NCBI GenBank assembly: GCA_964607915.1 | Contig: CAZSMU010000106.1 | Span: 1-13,337 of the forward strand | Origin: JADJPL01 sp964607915 | GTDB taxonomy: Bacteria; Bacteroidota; Bacteroidia; Chitinophagales; Saprospiraceae | Length of the DNA: 13,337 nt | Direction: 5' to 3' | Part shown: positions 1-7,467 of the stretch, piece by piece | Position numbering within the stretch: position 1 is the first letter of the stretch | Layout of the letters: every line of letters starts with the position of its first letter | Notes under the pieces: generated by a model | The model's database searches: none | What the model was told of the DNA's origin: nothing | The model's input: only the letters and a program-made list of their open reading frames with translations | Translations under genes and position numbers: made by a program

Positions 1-2
1 TG

Positions 3-98
3 ATCCCCCTGGCGCGCACGTCCAACCTCAACAAAATGAAGGACTACATCGGGGCGTACATCCTGGCCTTCTTTTCAGCTAAAAACGTTAGATACTAA
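3..98 (+). CDS. C-terminal fragment of an unidentified protein (5' end outside window)
   Basis: From base 3 one frame stays open for 31 codons and ends at TAA 96-98. The tail has a hydrophobic, aromatic stretch (DYIGAYILAFFSAKNVRY) that could be the last part of a membrane segment or a buried helix. Real-gene status is inferred from natural-looking composition and from the stop lying before a non-coding gap; 31 residues are too few to name a family. It points the same way as the LacI-type gene, 185 bp upstream of it, so it may or may not share its transcript. Confidence 0.5.
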   Translation: MPLARTSNLNKMKDYIGAYILAFFSAKNVRY

Positions 99-130
99 CC
101 CGCGCATTCGCCCCCTACACCAAGATTTTT

Positions 131-147
131 CAAAGGAATGACCTTTG
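131..147. repeat. Short inverted repeat between upstream gene and lacI-type gene
   Basis: CAAAGG (131-136) and CCTTTG (142-147) are perfect inverted arms around a 5-nt spacer. It lies about 33 bp after the upstream stop codon. It could be a weak hairpin or a small protein-binding site. There is no T-run after it, so terminator function is not supported. Confidence 0.25.
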
Positions 148-240
148 CCGGCACTTCCCTGATATGCCTCCCATTGCCTCTCCGGCACGCCACGATTTCT
201 GGGCGACCCCCAAAAAAGATTGCGCGGTGAGGCGTCAGAC

Positions 241-276
241 GCGTTCCTTTCCGTATTTTACGGCATTTTTAAACGC
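241..276. promoter_or_regulatory. Nested inverted repeats just upstream of the LacI-type gene
   Basis: Outer arms GCGTT (241-245) and AACGC (272-276) enclose inner arms CCGTA (251-255) and TACGG (259-263). The structure ends 7 bp before the ATG at 284 and has a T-run (266-270) between the inner and outer right arms. It could be a weak terminator of the upstream gene, a leader hairpin, or an autoregulatory operator. It does not resemble the 15-bp paired site of the divergent PUL promoter. Arms this short can arise by chance. Confidence 0.25.
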
Positions 277-283
277 TTAAGGA

Positions 284-1303
284 ATGCCCAAGAAAATATA
301 TACGATAAAAGATATCGCGCACCTGACCAACTTGTCGCGCGGCACGATTGATAAAGTCCTGCACAACCGGGGTGGGGTGTCCGGGGAAACGATAGAAAAA
401 GTACAGGCGGTCATCGAAAAAGTCGGTTATACGCCCAATATCCTGGCCAAAAGCCTCAAACAGCACAAACCCTACGTCATTGCTGTCCTGCTGCCCCACT
501 ACCGGGAAGGCGGCTACTGGCACAGTTGCTACCTGGGCGCCGTCCGGGCTATGGACGAACAGCTTTCGTTCCAGGGGGATATCCGCTATTTCTTCTACGA
601 ACGCTCCGTCTCCGATTTTAAACTGCAATTCTCCTCGGCGCTGGATGTCGCGCCCGATGCGCTTTTAATCGCTCCCCTGGATTATCCGGAAGTGCGGGAT
701 GTATATCAAAAACTCCGGGAGGTTTCCATCCCGTTCGTGTTCATCAATTCTTCTATAGCCCACACGGGTTATGATGGCTTTATCGGACAGAACTACTTCA
801 ACAGCGGCAGGGTCGCAGCGCAAATGATGGACTTCCTCACCGTAAAGGGCGGGCCGCTGCTCATTTTTCACAAAATCGAAGCCCTGGAATATTCCGGACA
901 CCTCGCAGAAAAGGAAAAAGGATTCATTTCCTACTTCAAGGAACGACAACCCTCCCGCACGATACAGGTGCTGACCGTGTACGACAGCGATCCCATACAG
1001 GCCTTAGCCGTTCGGGTGGAAGCCTTCGAAGGGGTCTTTCTGACTACCTCCAACGCGTTTGAAACCATCGGCCAACATGCGGATGGACACCTGAAAATCG
1101 TCAGCTATGATTTGATCGCCGACAATGTACAGCGGCTCCGCGAGGGAAAAATACAAATCATCCTCAACCAAAACCCCGGAATGCAGGGATACCTGGGACT
1201 CAATGCCTTGATGGAGTACCTCGTTTTCAAAACCCCCATCCCCAAGGAAAACTACCTGCCCATCGAAATCATCACTTCCGAAAATATGGACAGCTACCTT
1301 TAG
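284..1303 (+). CDS. LacI-family transcriptional regulator
   Basis: A 339-residue cytoplasmic DNA-binding regulator of normal LacI/GalR length. Residues 5-60 form the N-terminal helix-turn-helix and hinge (YTIKDIAHLTNLSRGTIDKV, then GYTPNILAKSLKQ). Residues 63-339 are a periplasmic-binding-protein-like effector domain; DALLIAPLDYPEV, IPFVFINSSI and FIGQNYFNSG follow the sugar-binding subdomain pattern. Known family role: binding palindromic operators in response to a sugar or sugar-phosphate. Here it runs tail-to-tail into the PUL operon with only 16 bp between them. It is the only regulator in the window, so it is inferred to control the PUL, possibly through the paired sites at 10661-10675 and 10832-10846. 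ATG 284 is chosen because the HTH begins right after it; AAGGA abuts the ATG too closely to be a normal ribosome-binding site. The effector is unknown. Confidence 0.93.
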   Translation: MPKKIYTIKDIAHLTNLSRGTIDKVLHNRGGVSGETIEKVQAVIEKVGYTPNILAKSLKQHKPYVIAVLLPHYREGGYWHSCYLGAVRAMDEQLSFQGDIRYFFYERSVSDFKLQFSSALDVAPDALLIAPLDYPEVRDVYQKLREVSIPFVFINSSIAHTGYDGFIGQNYFNSGRVAAQMMDFLTVKGGPLLIFHKIEALEYSGHLAEKEKGFISYFKERQPSRTIQVLTVYDSDPIQALAVRVEAFEGVFLTTSNAFETIGQHADGHLKIVSYDLIADNVQRLREGKIQIILNQNPGMQGYLGLNALMEYLVFKTPIPKENYLPIEIITSENMDSYL

Positions 1304-1340
1304 ACTGCTCGCGAAGGAGTCAGCGGGCGTCTTTTTCTTT
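1303..1340 (+). terminator. Possible terminator between convergent genes
   Basis: A 7-bp stem with one mismatch (1303-1309 with 1315-1321, loop CGCGA) overlaps the lacI-type stop codon. After 7 nt comes a T-rich stretch, GTCTTTTTCTTTT (1328-1340), which also encodes the last codons of the opposing gene. It may end the lacI-type transcript. The stem is short and the T-tract is displaced, so this is tentative. Confidence 0.3.
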
Positions 1341-2498
1341 TCGTATCACTGCCCGAAGGGAAGTATCCTGGGCAATCCATTTGACGTAGAAGTAGCTTTG
1401 TCCTCCGTAGCCCTGGGTGCGGTTGTACTGCAACATGCTGTCCAGGGTAGCGGGTTCTATCATTTTTTTGGAGGCTATGCCCAGGATCACACCGGGTGAA
1501 AAGCGGGATTTTTCCAATCCTGCGGCCGCCGCCGTAGCGTACGCATCTGAAACGGTTGCTGTATAGCTGCGCATATTGGTGCGGTAGCATTGTACGTTGA
1601 GCATATCCACCCTGCCATTCCGGACCCACGCTGGCCAGTCTTGCATCAGGTTCTCCAGGCACCAGGGGTACGGGTTGGGAGAGAACGCCATAATATAGCG
1701 CTTCTGCCGCGCCTTCACCAGGGCGTGCATACGGTCGGCAAAATCATTCAATTGTTTCACTCGCCATCCAAACCAGGTGGAGTCCCGGAAATCGGTCGGC
1801 GGGAGTTGTCCGTTGGAGTATTGCAGGTACTTGGCTACGGTACTGGAGTCATAGCCGCTGTTGGCCGGACTTGCCGGTAGCCGGTCGTCGCCCTGGATAC
1901 CGTCCACTTCGGGATAAAGATCCAGTGACTCCGAGATTAAATCCAGCATAAACTGCTGTACTTCCGGGTGATAGGCGTTGAAGTAATAATCCGAGCCGTT
2001 GTAGTTTGCCGTTCTTCCATCATTTCCCCGGCTGGCCCAGTGTGGCCGGGCTGCCAGGATAGGGTGCTGGTCGGGCCTGGGTTCTTTTCCCCATTGCGCC
2101 ATAAAGCCATACTCGAACCAGAACACTACCTTCATACCTGCCCGATGGGCCTGCCGGATGAGTTCTTTTACCGGATCGGGGTTCTTTCCGGCATCGGTGT
2201 AGTTTTTGAACATCCAGCCCTCTTCCAGGGTGGGATAGGAGGAGTTCTCAAGCAAAACCTTGCTTTTGAAAGCAGTTTTGTTGTCCGCCCAGGCGCATAA
2301 AAACAAGGTATTGATGCCCGACTGCCTCAAAATGCGGATTTGTTCCCGGATATTCTCCCTGGAATGAAGAATCGTATTGTGCTGCGGGGCTGCAATCCAG
2401 ACGCCCTGGATGGGCACCGGCTTTTCAGGAGCCTGCATTCGGGACGCGGCCGACCCGCACAGCATACCCGCCATACCTACCAAAGCCCAGATTTTCAT
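1320..2498 (-). CDS. Exported GHL10 (DUF187) glycosidase-like protein, last gene of the PUL operon
   Basis: A 392-residue protein predicted to be a TIM-barrel glycoside hydrolase of the GHL10/DUF187 family (PF02638), which includes E. coli DigH/YngK. The N-terminus is a signal peptide (residues 1 to about 20). Cys14 follows GML, a poor lipobox, so a soluble periplasmic or secreted protein is more likely than a lipoprotein. The barrel starts at GVWIAAP (32-38). Conserved blocks are WFEYGF (127-132), HPEVQQFM (177-184), VDGIQGDDRLP (198-208), SPNPYP (273-278) and DWPAWVR (287-293). Asp and Glu residues in the FEYG and DGIQGDD blocks are candidate active-site residues. All these blocks recur in the upstream gene, so the two are paralogues; this copy lacks the Ig-like modules. 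Its ATG overlaps the upstream TGA as ATGA, implying translational coupling. Substrate unknown. Confidence 0.9.
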   Translation of the reverse strand: MKIWALVGMAGMLCGSAASRMQAPEKPVPIQGVWIAAPQHNTILHSRENIREQIRILRQSGINTLFLCAWADNKTAFKSKVLLENSSYPTLEEGWMFKNYTDAGKNPDPVKELIRQAHRAGMKVVFWFEYGFMAQWGKEPRPDQHPILAARPHWASRGNDGRTANYNGSDYYFNAYHPEVQQFMLDLISESLDLYPEVDGIQGDDRLPASPANSGYDSSTVAKYLQYSNGQLPPTDFRDSTWFGWRVKQLNDFADRMHALVKARQKRYIMAFSPNPYPWCLENLMQDWPAWVRNGRVDMLNVQCYRTNMRSYTATVSDAYATAAAAGLEKSRFSPGVILGIASKKMIEPATLDSMLQYNRTQGYGGQSYFYVKWIAQDTSLRAVIRKEKDAR

Positions 2499-4201
2499 AT
2501 TGGAAATTTTGCTTTACCCGGGTACATAGCTTTGAATACCTTTTGTTTGCGCGGGACGCCCTCATAGAAAAAGTAAACCTCCCCCATGACTCCTTTCGCC
2601 CGGTTGGAGCGGATCATCTGGACCAGGAATTGATCGGAGGGCAAATAGGTGCCCAGCATCAATAAAACCCCGGGGTAAAAGATGTTGGTTTTGTTCTGCG
2701 CATAGCCGAGATTCGTGTTGAGAAGCGATTGATATACCGATATGCCCTGGTCATCCCGCCGATAGAGCTGCGGGGAAAGCGCTTCTACGACATTGTCCCG
2801 GACCCAGGCCGGCCAATCCTGGCAGTAGTTGAAAAAGCTGAAGGAGTAGGGGCTGGGCGAGTACGTGACCAGGCACTTGGGCTTTGCCGCTTTCACTTTT
2901 TTGTACAAGTCCACCGCGTACTGATTGAGGATGTTGGAGCGCCACTGCACCCAGGACTGGTTTTGCTCGCCGACCGGAGGGGCTTGTCCGTTGTGTTGTG
3001 CTTTGTATAGATTTACCGTGTACTCTTCATACCCGGCAGAGGAGCTCACGGCCGGGAGACGGTCGTCGCCCTGAATACCGTCAATGTCGTAATTCGTGAC
3101 GACCTCCATGACGAGGTCTGTCATGAACTGCTGTACCTCCGGGTGGAAGGCGTTCATCCAGTAGAACTCATTCTTGTTGGCAATTTTCCCCTGCTGGTCG
3201 CGGCTTTCCCACTCCGGATGGGCTTGAAGGACGCTGTTTCGCCCCCCGTTGGCACTGCCGTACTGCGCGGCAAAACCATATTCAAACCAGGCGATCACTT
3301 TCAGCCCCCGGGCATGCGCTTCTTCGATTACTTCCTGCAACACATCTCTGCCGTCACCGTAGAAATGGGTCTGGATAGTAGGGTCGTTCAAGGGCGCAAT
3401 GGCCTTTTGAAGCACCTTGCTGTTATACGGCGTCTGTGTTTTATTCCAGGTGACGACAAAAACCGTATTGAAGTTCAAATCGCTCAGGAGCTGCATGGCA
3501 TCCGCTATCTTCTTCCGGCTCGTGAGCACGTCGCTGGCCACGTTGGTCAGCCATACCCCGCGGATACCTGTTTCCTGGGCTTCGAAGCTGATGTTGAGCG
3601 AATACGTCCTGGGGGTTCCGAATGCGGAGACCACCTTGAATTCCTTTAGGTTGGCTAAATTGACGGTTTCGCCTGAGTTGAAGGGAGTAGTGGCGTTTTG
3701 AGGCTTGTCGAACTCCACTTTTACGGCGGACAAATCCGTGCCAAACGGCAGGCGGAAGGAAATGGAGTTCCCGGAAATTTGACCGGTTTGAAACAAATCC
3801 GGCAGGTTGAAATACGTGATGGAGTTGAGGTCCTGTACTTTTTCGAGTTGTACGAAGTAGTTGGCTATGCGGCCGCTTTTAGAATAGACCTTGTAGATGG
3901 TTTCTTTGGAAAAGTCATTGGGTTGCCCCGATTTTGGGCTTATCGTAGCATTGGGGGAGATTTCAATAGTAGGTACGAGTTTGCTGAGGTCAAGCTGGGC
4001 AGGTACCCGCGCGGATATCAGGCGTTGTACCGTGTCCACTTCCGCCTTTATGGGTACGGGAAGTTCATTGAACGCAAAAGAGAGGACCTGGTTCTGGTCG
4101 CTGCCCACCGAGGGGTTTTCTTTCTCACAGGCAGAGGTAAAAAAAAGTCCGATAAGGAGGCTGCTCAGCAGCGCAAGAGCGGGTCGTTGGTAAAGATGCA
4201 T
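2495..4201 (-). CDS. Lipoprotein with two Ig-like domains and a GHL10 (DUF187) glycosidase-like domain
   Basis: A 568-residue protein. The signal peptide ends in a good lipobox (FFTSAC, Cys25), so it is a predicted lipoprotein, probably on the outer membrane. Residues about 38-120 form a DUF5018-like Ig fold (LSKLVPTIEISPNATISPKSG, then DFSKETIYKV). Residues 128-207 look like a second, divergent Ig-type module (LPFGTDLSAV). The GHL10 barrel runs from IRGVWL (213-218) to the end, with WFEYGF (305-310), HPEVQQFM (353-360), DIDGIQGDDRLP (372-383), SPSPY (448-452) and DWPAWVR (462-468). The Ig modules probably act as a spacer holding the catalytic domain away from the membrane (inference). It is separated from the upstream DUF4623 lipoprotein gene by 77 bp containing a 16-bp hairpin, and it is coupled to the downstream paralogue by ATGA. 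Proposed role: surface or periplasmic cleavage of the PUL substrate. Confidence 0.9.
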   Translation of the reverse strand: MHLYQRPALALLSSLLIGLFFTSACEKENPSVGSDQNQVLSFAFNELPVPIKAEVDTVQRLISARVPAQLDLSKLVPTIEISPNATISPKSGQPNDFSKETIYKVYSKSGRIANYFVQLEKVQDLNSITYFNLPDLFQTGQISGNSISFRLPFGTDLSAVKVEFDKPQNATTPFNSGETVNLANLKEFKVVSAFGTPRTYSLNISFEAQETGIRGVWLTNVASDVLTSRKKIADAMQLLSDLNFNTVFVVTWNKTQTPYNSKVLQKAIAPLNDPTIQTHFYGDGRDVLQEVIEEAHARGLKVIAWFEYGFAAQYGSANGGRNSVLQAHPEWESRDQQGKIANKNEFYWMNAFHPEVQQFMTDLVMEVVTNYDIDGIQGDDRLPAVSSSAGYEEYTVNLYKAQHNGQAPPVGEQNQSWVQWRSNILNQYAVDLYKKVKAAKPKCLVTYSPSPYSFSFFNYCQDWPAWVRDNVVEALSPQLYRRDDQGISVYQSLLNTNLGYAQNKTNIFYPGVLLMLGTYLPSDQFLVQMIRSNRAKGVMGEVYFFYEGVPRKQKVFKAMYPGKAKFPI

Positions 4202-4232
4202 GGTAAAATTAGTTTTTTGGCAAAGGCCGAAG

Positions 4233-4268
4233 CTTCCGGTTCGGGCTTCGAAAAGCCCGAACCGGAAG
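4233..4268 (-). terminator. Perfect 16-bp hairpin between operon segments (attenuator, partial terminator or stability element)
   Basis: Arms 4233-4248 and 4253-4268 are perfectly complementary over 16 bp with a 4-nt loop, read as UUCG in the minus-strand mRNA. The hairpin begins 10 nt after the stop codon of the DUF4623 gene and ends 31 nt before the ATG of the GHL10 lipoprotein gene. No clean U-tract follows it (the downstream sequence is CTTCGGCCTTTGCC), so full termination is doubtful. A partial terminator or an mRNA 3'-protecting structure that lowers enzyme expression relative to susCD would fit. The structure is directly seen; the function is inferred. Confidence 0.6.
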
Positions 4269-4278
4269 GGTGTTAGAC

Positions 4279-5943
4279 TTATTGTGTCGCTACGGCTTCT
4301 ACGACGCGGAAGCCGTTGTTGGCAGCTCCCGCCATCATCCAGACCTTTTTGGTCGCTGTATTGACGAATACGCTGACGTCGGCAGCGGTGTTGCCGTTGA
4401 TTTTATTCCCAATGCTGGACGTAAAGACCAGCTTTGTGCGAACGGCTTCGGCCGTCAGGGCATTCATAGCTTCTACGAGGGTTCCCCCCGTGATATCGTA
4501 CACGACCAGGCCGGCGTCGCGTATCGTAGAGCCTTCACTGCCGGGCAGGGCCATGACCAGGTACCGAGCATTGTTGATCTCGAAGATCTTGCCTCCATGC
4601 GTACGCACCCCGATCGCATCGGTAGAGATGGCGGTCAGCTTGGTATTGCCGTCCTCCGAATACAGCGTGGGTACCATTTCAGCCCCGTTCACCAGTAGGT
4701 AATTTTTGCCATCGGCGCTCAGCGGCTCCACATATCCGTAGTTGCCCGCCTTGATAAGGTCTTTGAATACGATCTGTACCGGGTTGGCTGCGTTGGTCAC
4801 GGCGCCGTTTACCACGTTCCAGACCAGCACATAGTTGTTGTTGGCAATCGAGTTGCTTCCCGGGAAGGGGATAACATAGAGCTTGCCGTTCCCATAAGGA
4901 TCGCCGGAGAAGTTGATGTTGTCACCCAGGCGGAGGTTGCTGCCGCCAAACGTCGCGGGGAAGGTGAGGAGCAGTTCTGCCGGGGCCGTGGTGTTGGCCC
5001 AGCGATAGACGCGAAAAGCGCCGCCCGCCCAGTTCATATTGCAAGCGATGATCCCCTTTTCGGTAGCTACTACATCGGAGACACCAAAAATACCCCCGGC
5101 CACCAGGGCAGCCCCCGACGCATCCGTCTTTTTCAAGGCCCCCGCCGTGGCACTCGAGCCGTCGTTTTTGTAGAAAAATACCTGGTTTTCCCCTGTGTCG
5201 GCCAGGAATACGTGGGTGCTGTTCATCGAGAAGCCCCGCTCGTTGTCGCCGGTAGAGGCCATCTCGGGCACCAGGGTGCTCGAAGCTACCGAGGCGTCGA
5301 ACCGGATCGAAGAGCCCTTGAAATTCAAACCATACGCCACAAATTTCACAGATGCGGTATAAGAAGCCGTAGTCGCTCCCTGCGTGACCTTGTACGTTAC
5401 CGGGTTGGTGAAATCCTGTACGATATTAGAGCCCGGGGATACCGAAGCCGTGGCGGGTATAGTAGTGATCTTTGGGCTCAAGGTCTTCACATTGGCTCCT
5501 TCCAGCATATTGATGGTGATGGTCTTGGCCGTTTGGTCAATCGCTACGGAAACCGCTCCGGCCACCTCGAAAGCAGATATGACTACTTCCTTGGGGTCCA
5601 GGATTTTAACGCTGACGGTGTACGATTTCTCCGACACCCCGTCCTCTGCAGTGACGATATACGTCACCGGATTGGTGAAATCCCGGGTCAACCCGCTGGC
5701 CGGCGAGATAGTCGCCCGGTCAGAAACCGTTATCGTAGGCGACAGCTTTGTGACGTCGGTGCCGAACGGAACATCTACCGCGATACTCGTGCCGCTGATG
5801 GTGCCCGTAGCCGATGGATTGGCAAACGAAAAACTGAGAATAGAAGCCTCGCTCGAAAGAGGGGGCTCTTTTTTACAGGAGTACAGCATTCCGATGAGCA
5901 GCAGCAGCGCTGCTACAAGACGCAGTTGCGGGAAATATTTCAT
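4279..5943 (-). CDS. Lipoprotein with two DUF5018-type Ig domains and a DUF4623 domain (SusE/F position)
   Basis: A 554-residue predicted lipoprotein (lipobox MLYSC, Cys23). Residues 35-113 and 120-201 are two Ig-like DUF5018-type modules, each with the pattern LSPxIT, then an SPxSG/SPGSN turn, then DFTNPVTYxVT. Residues about 204-554 match what I recognise as DUF4623, likely a beta-propeller-like fold; landmarks are GDNERGF (232-238), GGAFRVYRW (307-315) and RLGDNINFSGDP. No catalytic signature was seen. Its place directly after susD, 41 bp downstream, is that of SusE/SusF-type surface glycan-binding proteins, so ligand binding is the best guess. The start is preceded by a strongly AT-rich leader with no Shine-Dalgarno sequence. 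The C-terminal domain is clearly homologous to the repeated domain of the protein starting at 11999. Confidence 0.85.
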   Translation of the reverse strand: MKYFPQLRLVAALLLLIGMLYSCKKEPPLSSEASILSFSFANPSATGTISGTSIAVDVPFGTDVTKLSPTITVSDRATISPASGLTRDFTNPVTYIVTAEDGVSEKSYTVSVKILDPKEVVISAFEVAGAVSVAIDQTAKTITINMLEGANVKTLSPKITTIPATASVSPGSNIVQDFTNPVTYKVTQGATTASYTASVKFVAYGLNFKGSSIRFDASVASSTLVPEMASTGDNERGFSMNSTHVFLADTGENQVFFYKNDGSSATAGALKKTDASGAALVAGGIFGVSDVVATEKGIIACNMNWAGGAFRVYRWANTTAPAELLLTFPATFGGSNLRLGDNINFSGDPYGNGKLYVIPFPGSNSIANNNYVLVWNVVNGAVTNAANPVQIVFKDLIKAGNYGYVEPLSADGKNYLLVNGAEMVPTLYSEDGNTKLTAISTDAIGVRTHGGKIFEINNARYLVMALPGSEGSTIRDAGLVVYDITGGTLVEAMNALTAEAVRTKLVFTSSIGNKINGNTAADVSVFVNTATKKVWMMAGAANNGFRVVEAVATQ

Positions 5944-5984
5944 AATTAATTCATTTTAAGTATCTTATTAAATAATTGAAAAAG

Positions 5985-7457
5985 TTATTTCACATCCCAC
6001 CAAACGCGGATCGACTGGTCGTCGCCCCCCATGCGGGTGACCGCAGCCTGGGTATTTGCCTGGTTGAGCCGCTTCTCGGATTCACTGTATATCAAGCGTC
6101 TGGGAAATTTTCCGCCATTGACGGGACCTTTGAACTCCGGTTCCGGCAGGGTAGGGTAGCCGGTTCTAAGCTTTTCAGCCCACGCCTCTACGCCATTCAT
6201 ACACAGGGATATCCATTTTTGGGTGATAATCTGCTCGAGGGCGTTCGCCGGGTTGAACTGGATTCCGGGTTGGGAGAGATAGGTCTCTATGGCTTGTGCG
6301 TCTTTGAACCCATACATCTCCATCGCTGCCCGTACGCCGTCCCGGTATAACTGGGCTGCGTTGCCCGGAAGTAAACCGCGCTGTACGGCCTCAGCTCTCA
6401 GGAAGCATACCTCCGCATAGTGCATATTGAACGTAGCTCCATTTTCTTCGACAAAGACCGGTCCCAGCTTGCTGAACTGTCGGAAGTAGCTGTCGTCGAA
6501 CACCGACTGGGCGTCTGGGTTGAGGCCGTTTTTCAAGCCTCGGTACTGCCCGTCGGTTTCTGCGGGCTTCGCGTAGAGGGGCAGGCGCGGGTCCTTGTAT
6601 CGTTTCAGGAAATCCACCATGGTAGCCGACATACGCGTGTTGTTGAACACTTCTGTCACGAGGATGGGGTTTCGGAAATAAATATTGGATACCGAGCCAT
6701 CCCACAGCATCTTGTGGTTGTCTTCGTTGGATTCCAGGAAGGGCCCTCCGCTGATTTCGCCAAGGATGCTGCGGCTCATGTCCGGCGCTACCCGAACGAC
6801 GCGAAGGGCAATCCGCAGCAAAAGGGAATTGGCGAATTTTTCCCATTTTTTGCGATCGCCCTTATAGACCAAATCCGCATTGCCGTAAGACGGGAAGTTT
6901 CCGGCTTGTGCCATCAGTTGTTTGCCTTTTTTGATTTCGGCTACCAGGTCTTTGTAGATATCTTCCTGCCGGTCAAACACAGGCTGGGAAGACGTAAACG
7001 CAGCAGAGTAGGGGATATCCCCGTATAGATCGGTCATCCGCTGAAAGAGGAAAGCCTTCCATATCCGGGCAATTCCTTCTTTGTGCGGATTCTGCTGCTC
7101 CGCACTGACTTTGATGGTCTGATGGGCGTAGAACAACGGCGCGAACTCAAAATTCTGGTCGCCGTACGAACGATCCCAGATATCGGTGAAAATCCCGAAA
7201 GAGGGCTCGTAGTAATCTGTGGGGAAAACGCCGGTAATGGTGTTGTACTGCATGTACAGATTGGCGGTGAGCCGTTGTGCACGATCGAACATATACCAGG
7301 TCATGCTTCCTCTTTGCAGCGTCACCGTGAATAACCCATTTGGATCGGTGGTCACAGAGGAAGTGGCCGGGAAGTCTATTTCTTCGAAGTTTTTCGTGCA
7401 CGAGGACGAAAAAAGGACGCCTGCAACCAGGATGAGTATCGTCAGAATTGTTTTCAT
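5985..7457 (-). CDS. SusD/RagB-family outer-membrane lipoprotein (SusD-like_2 type)
   Basis: A 490-residue protein of normal SusD length, with signal peptide and lipobox FSSSC (Cys20). The early segment (TANLYMQYNTITGVFPTDYYEPSFG, then WDRSYG) and TPR-type helices (WKAFLFQRMTDLYGDIPYSAAF; KWEKFANSLLLRIALRV) match the SusD-like_2 subgroup. The C-terminus has the usual ALEQIITQKWISLCMNGVEAWAEKLRTGYP block followed by PRRLIYSESEKRLN. SusD proteins form the surface lid on a SusC barrel and capture the oligomer for import. The gene starts 10 bp after the susC-like stop, so the two are cotranscribed and form the expected stoichiometric pair. The ligand cannot be inferred from sequence alone. Confidence 0.95.
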   Translation of the reverse strand: MKTILTILILVAGVLFSSSCTKNFEEIDFPATSSVTTDPNGLFTVTLQRGSMTWYMFDRAQRLTANLYMQYNTITGVFPTDYYEPSFGIFTDIWDRSYGDQNFEFAPLFYAHQTIKVSAEQQNPHKEGIARIWKAFLFQRMTDLYGDIPYSAAFTSSQPVFDRQEDIYKDLVAEIKKGKQLMAQAGNFPSYGNADLVYKGDRKKWEKFANSLLLRIALRVVRVAPDMSRSILGEISGGPFLESNEDNHKMLWDGSVSNIYFRNPILVTEVFNNTRMSATMVDFLKRYKDPRLPLYAKPAETDGQYRGLKNGLNPDAQSVFDDSYFRQFSKLGPVFVEENGATFNMHYAEVCFLRAEAVQRGLLPGNAAQLYRDGVRAAMEMYGFKDAQAIETYLSQPGIQFNPANALEQIITQKWISLCMNGVEAWAEKLRTGYPTLPEPEFKGPVNGGKFPRRLIYSESEKRLNQANTQAAVTRMGGDDQSIRVWWDVK

Positions 7458-7467
7458 GTCGAGCAGG

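Noticed and set aside
3143..3649. Open frame of 168 codons on + inside the GHL10 lipoprotein gene
   Set aside because: It is antisense to a well-supported domain protein, shows no recognisable motif or signal, and such shadow frames are common in GC-rich coding DNA.
5944..5984. AT-rich 41-bp gap after susD as an internal promoter
   Set aside because: No TAnnTTTG element is present on the minus strand. The composition is explained by the AT-rich leader usual before Bacteroidota start codons.
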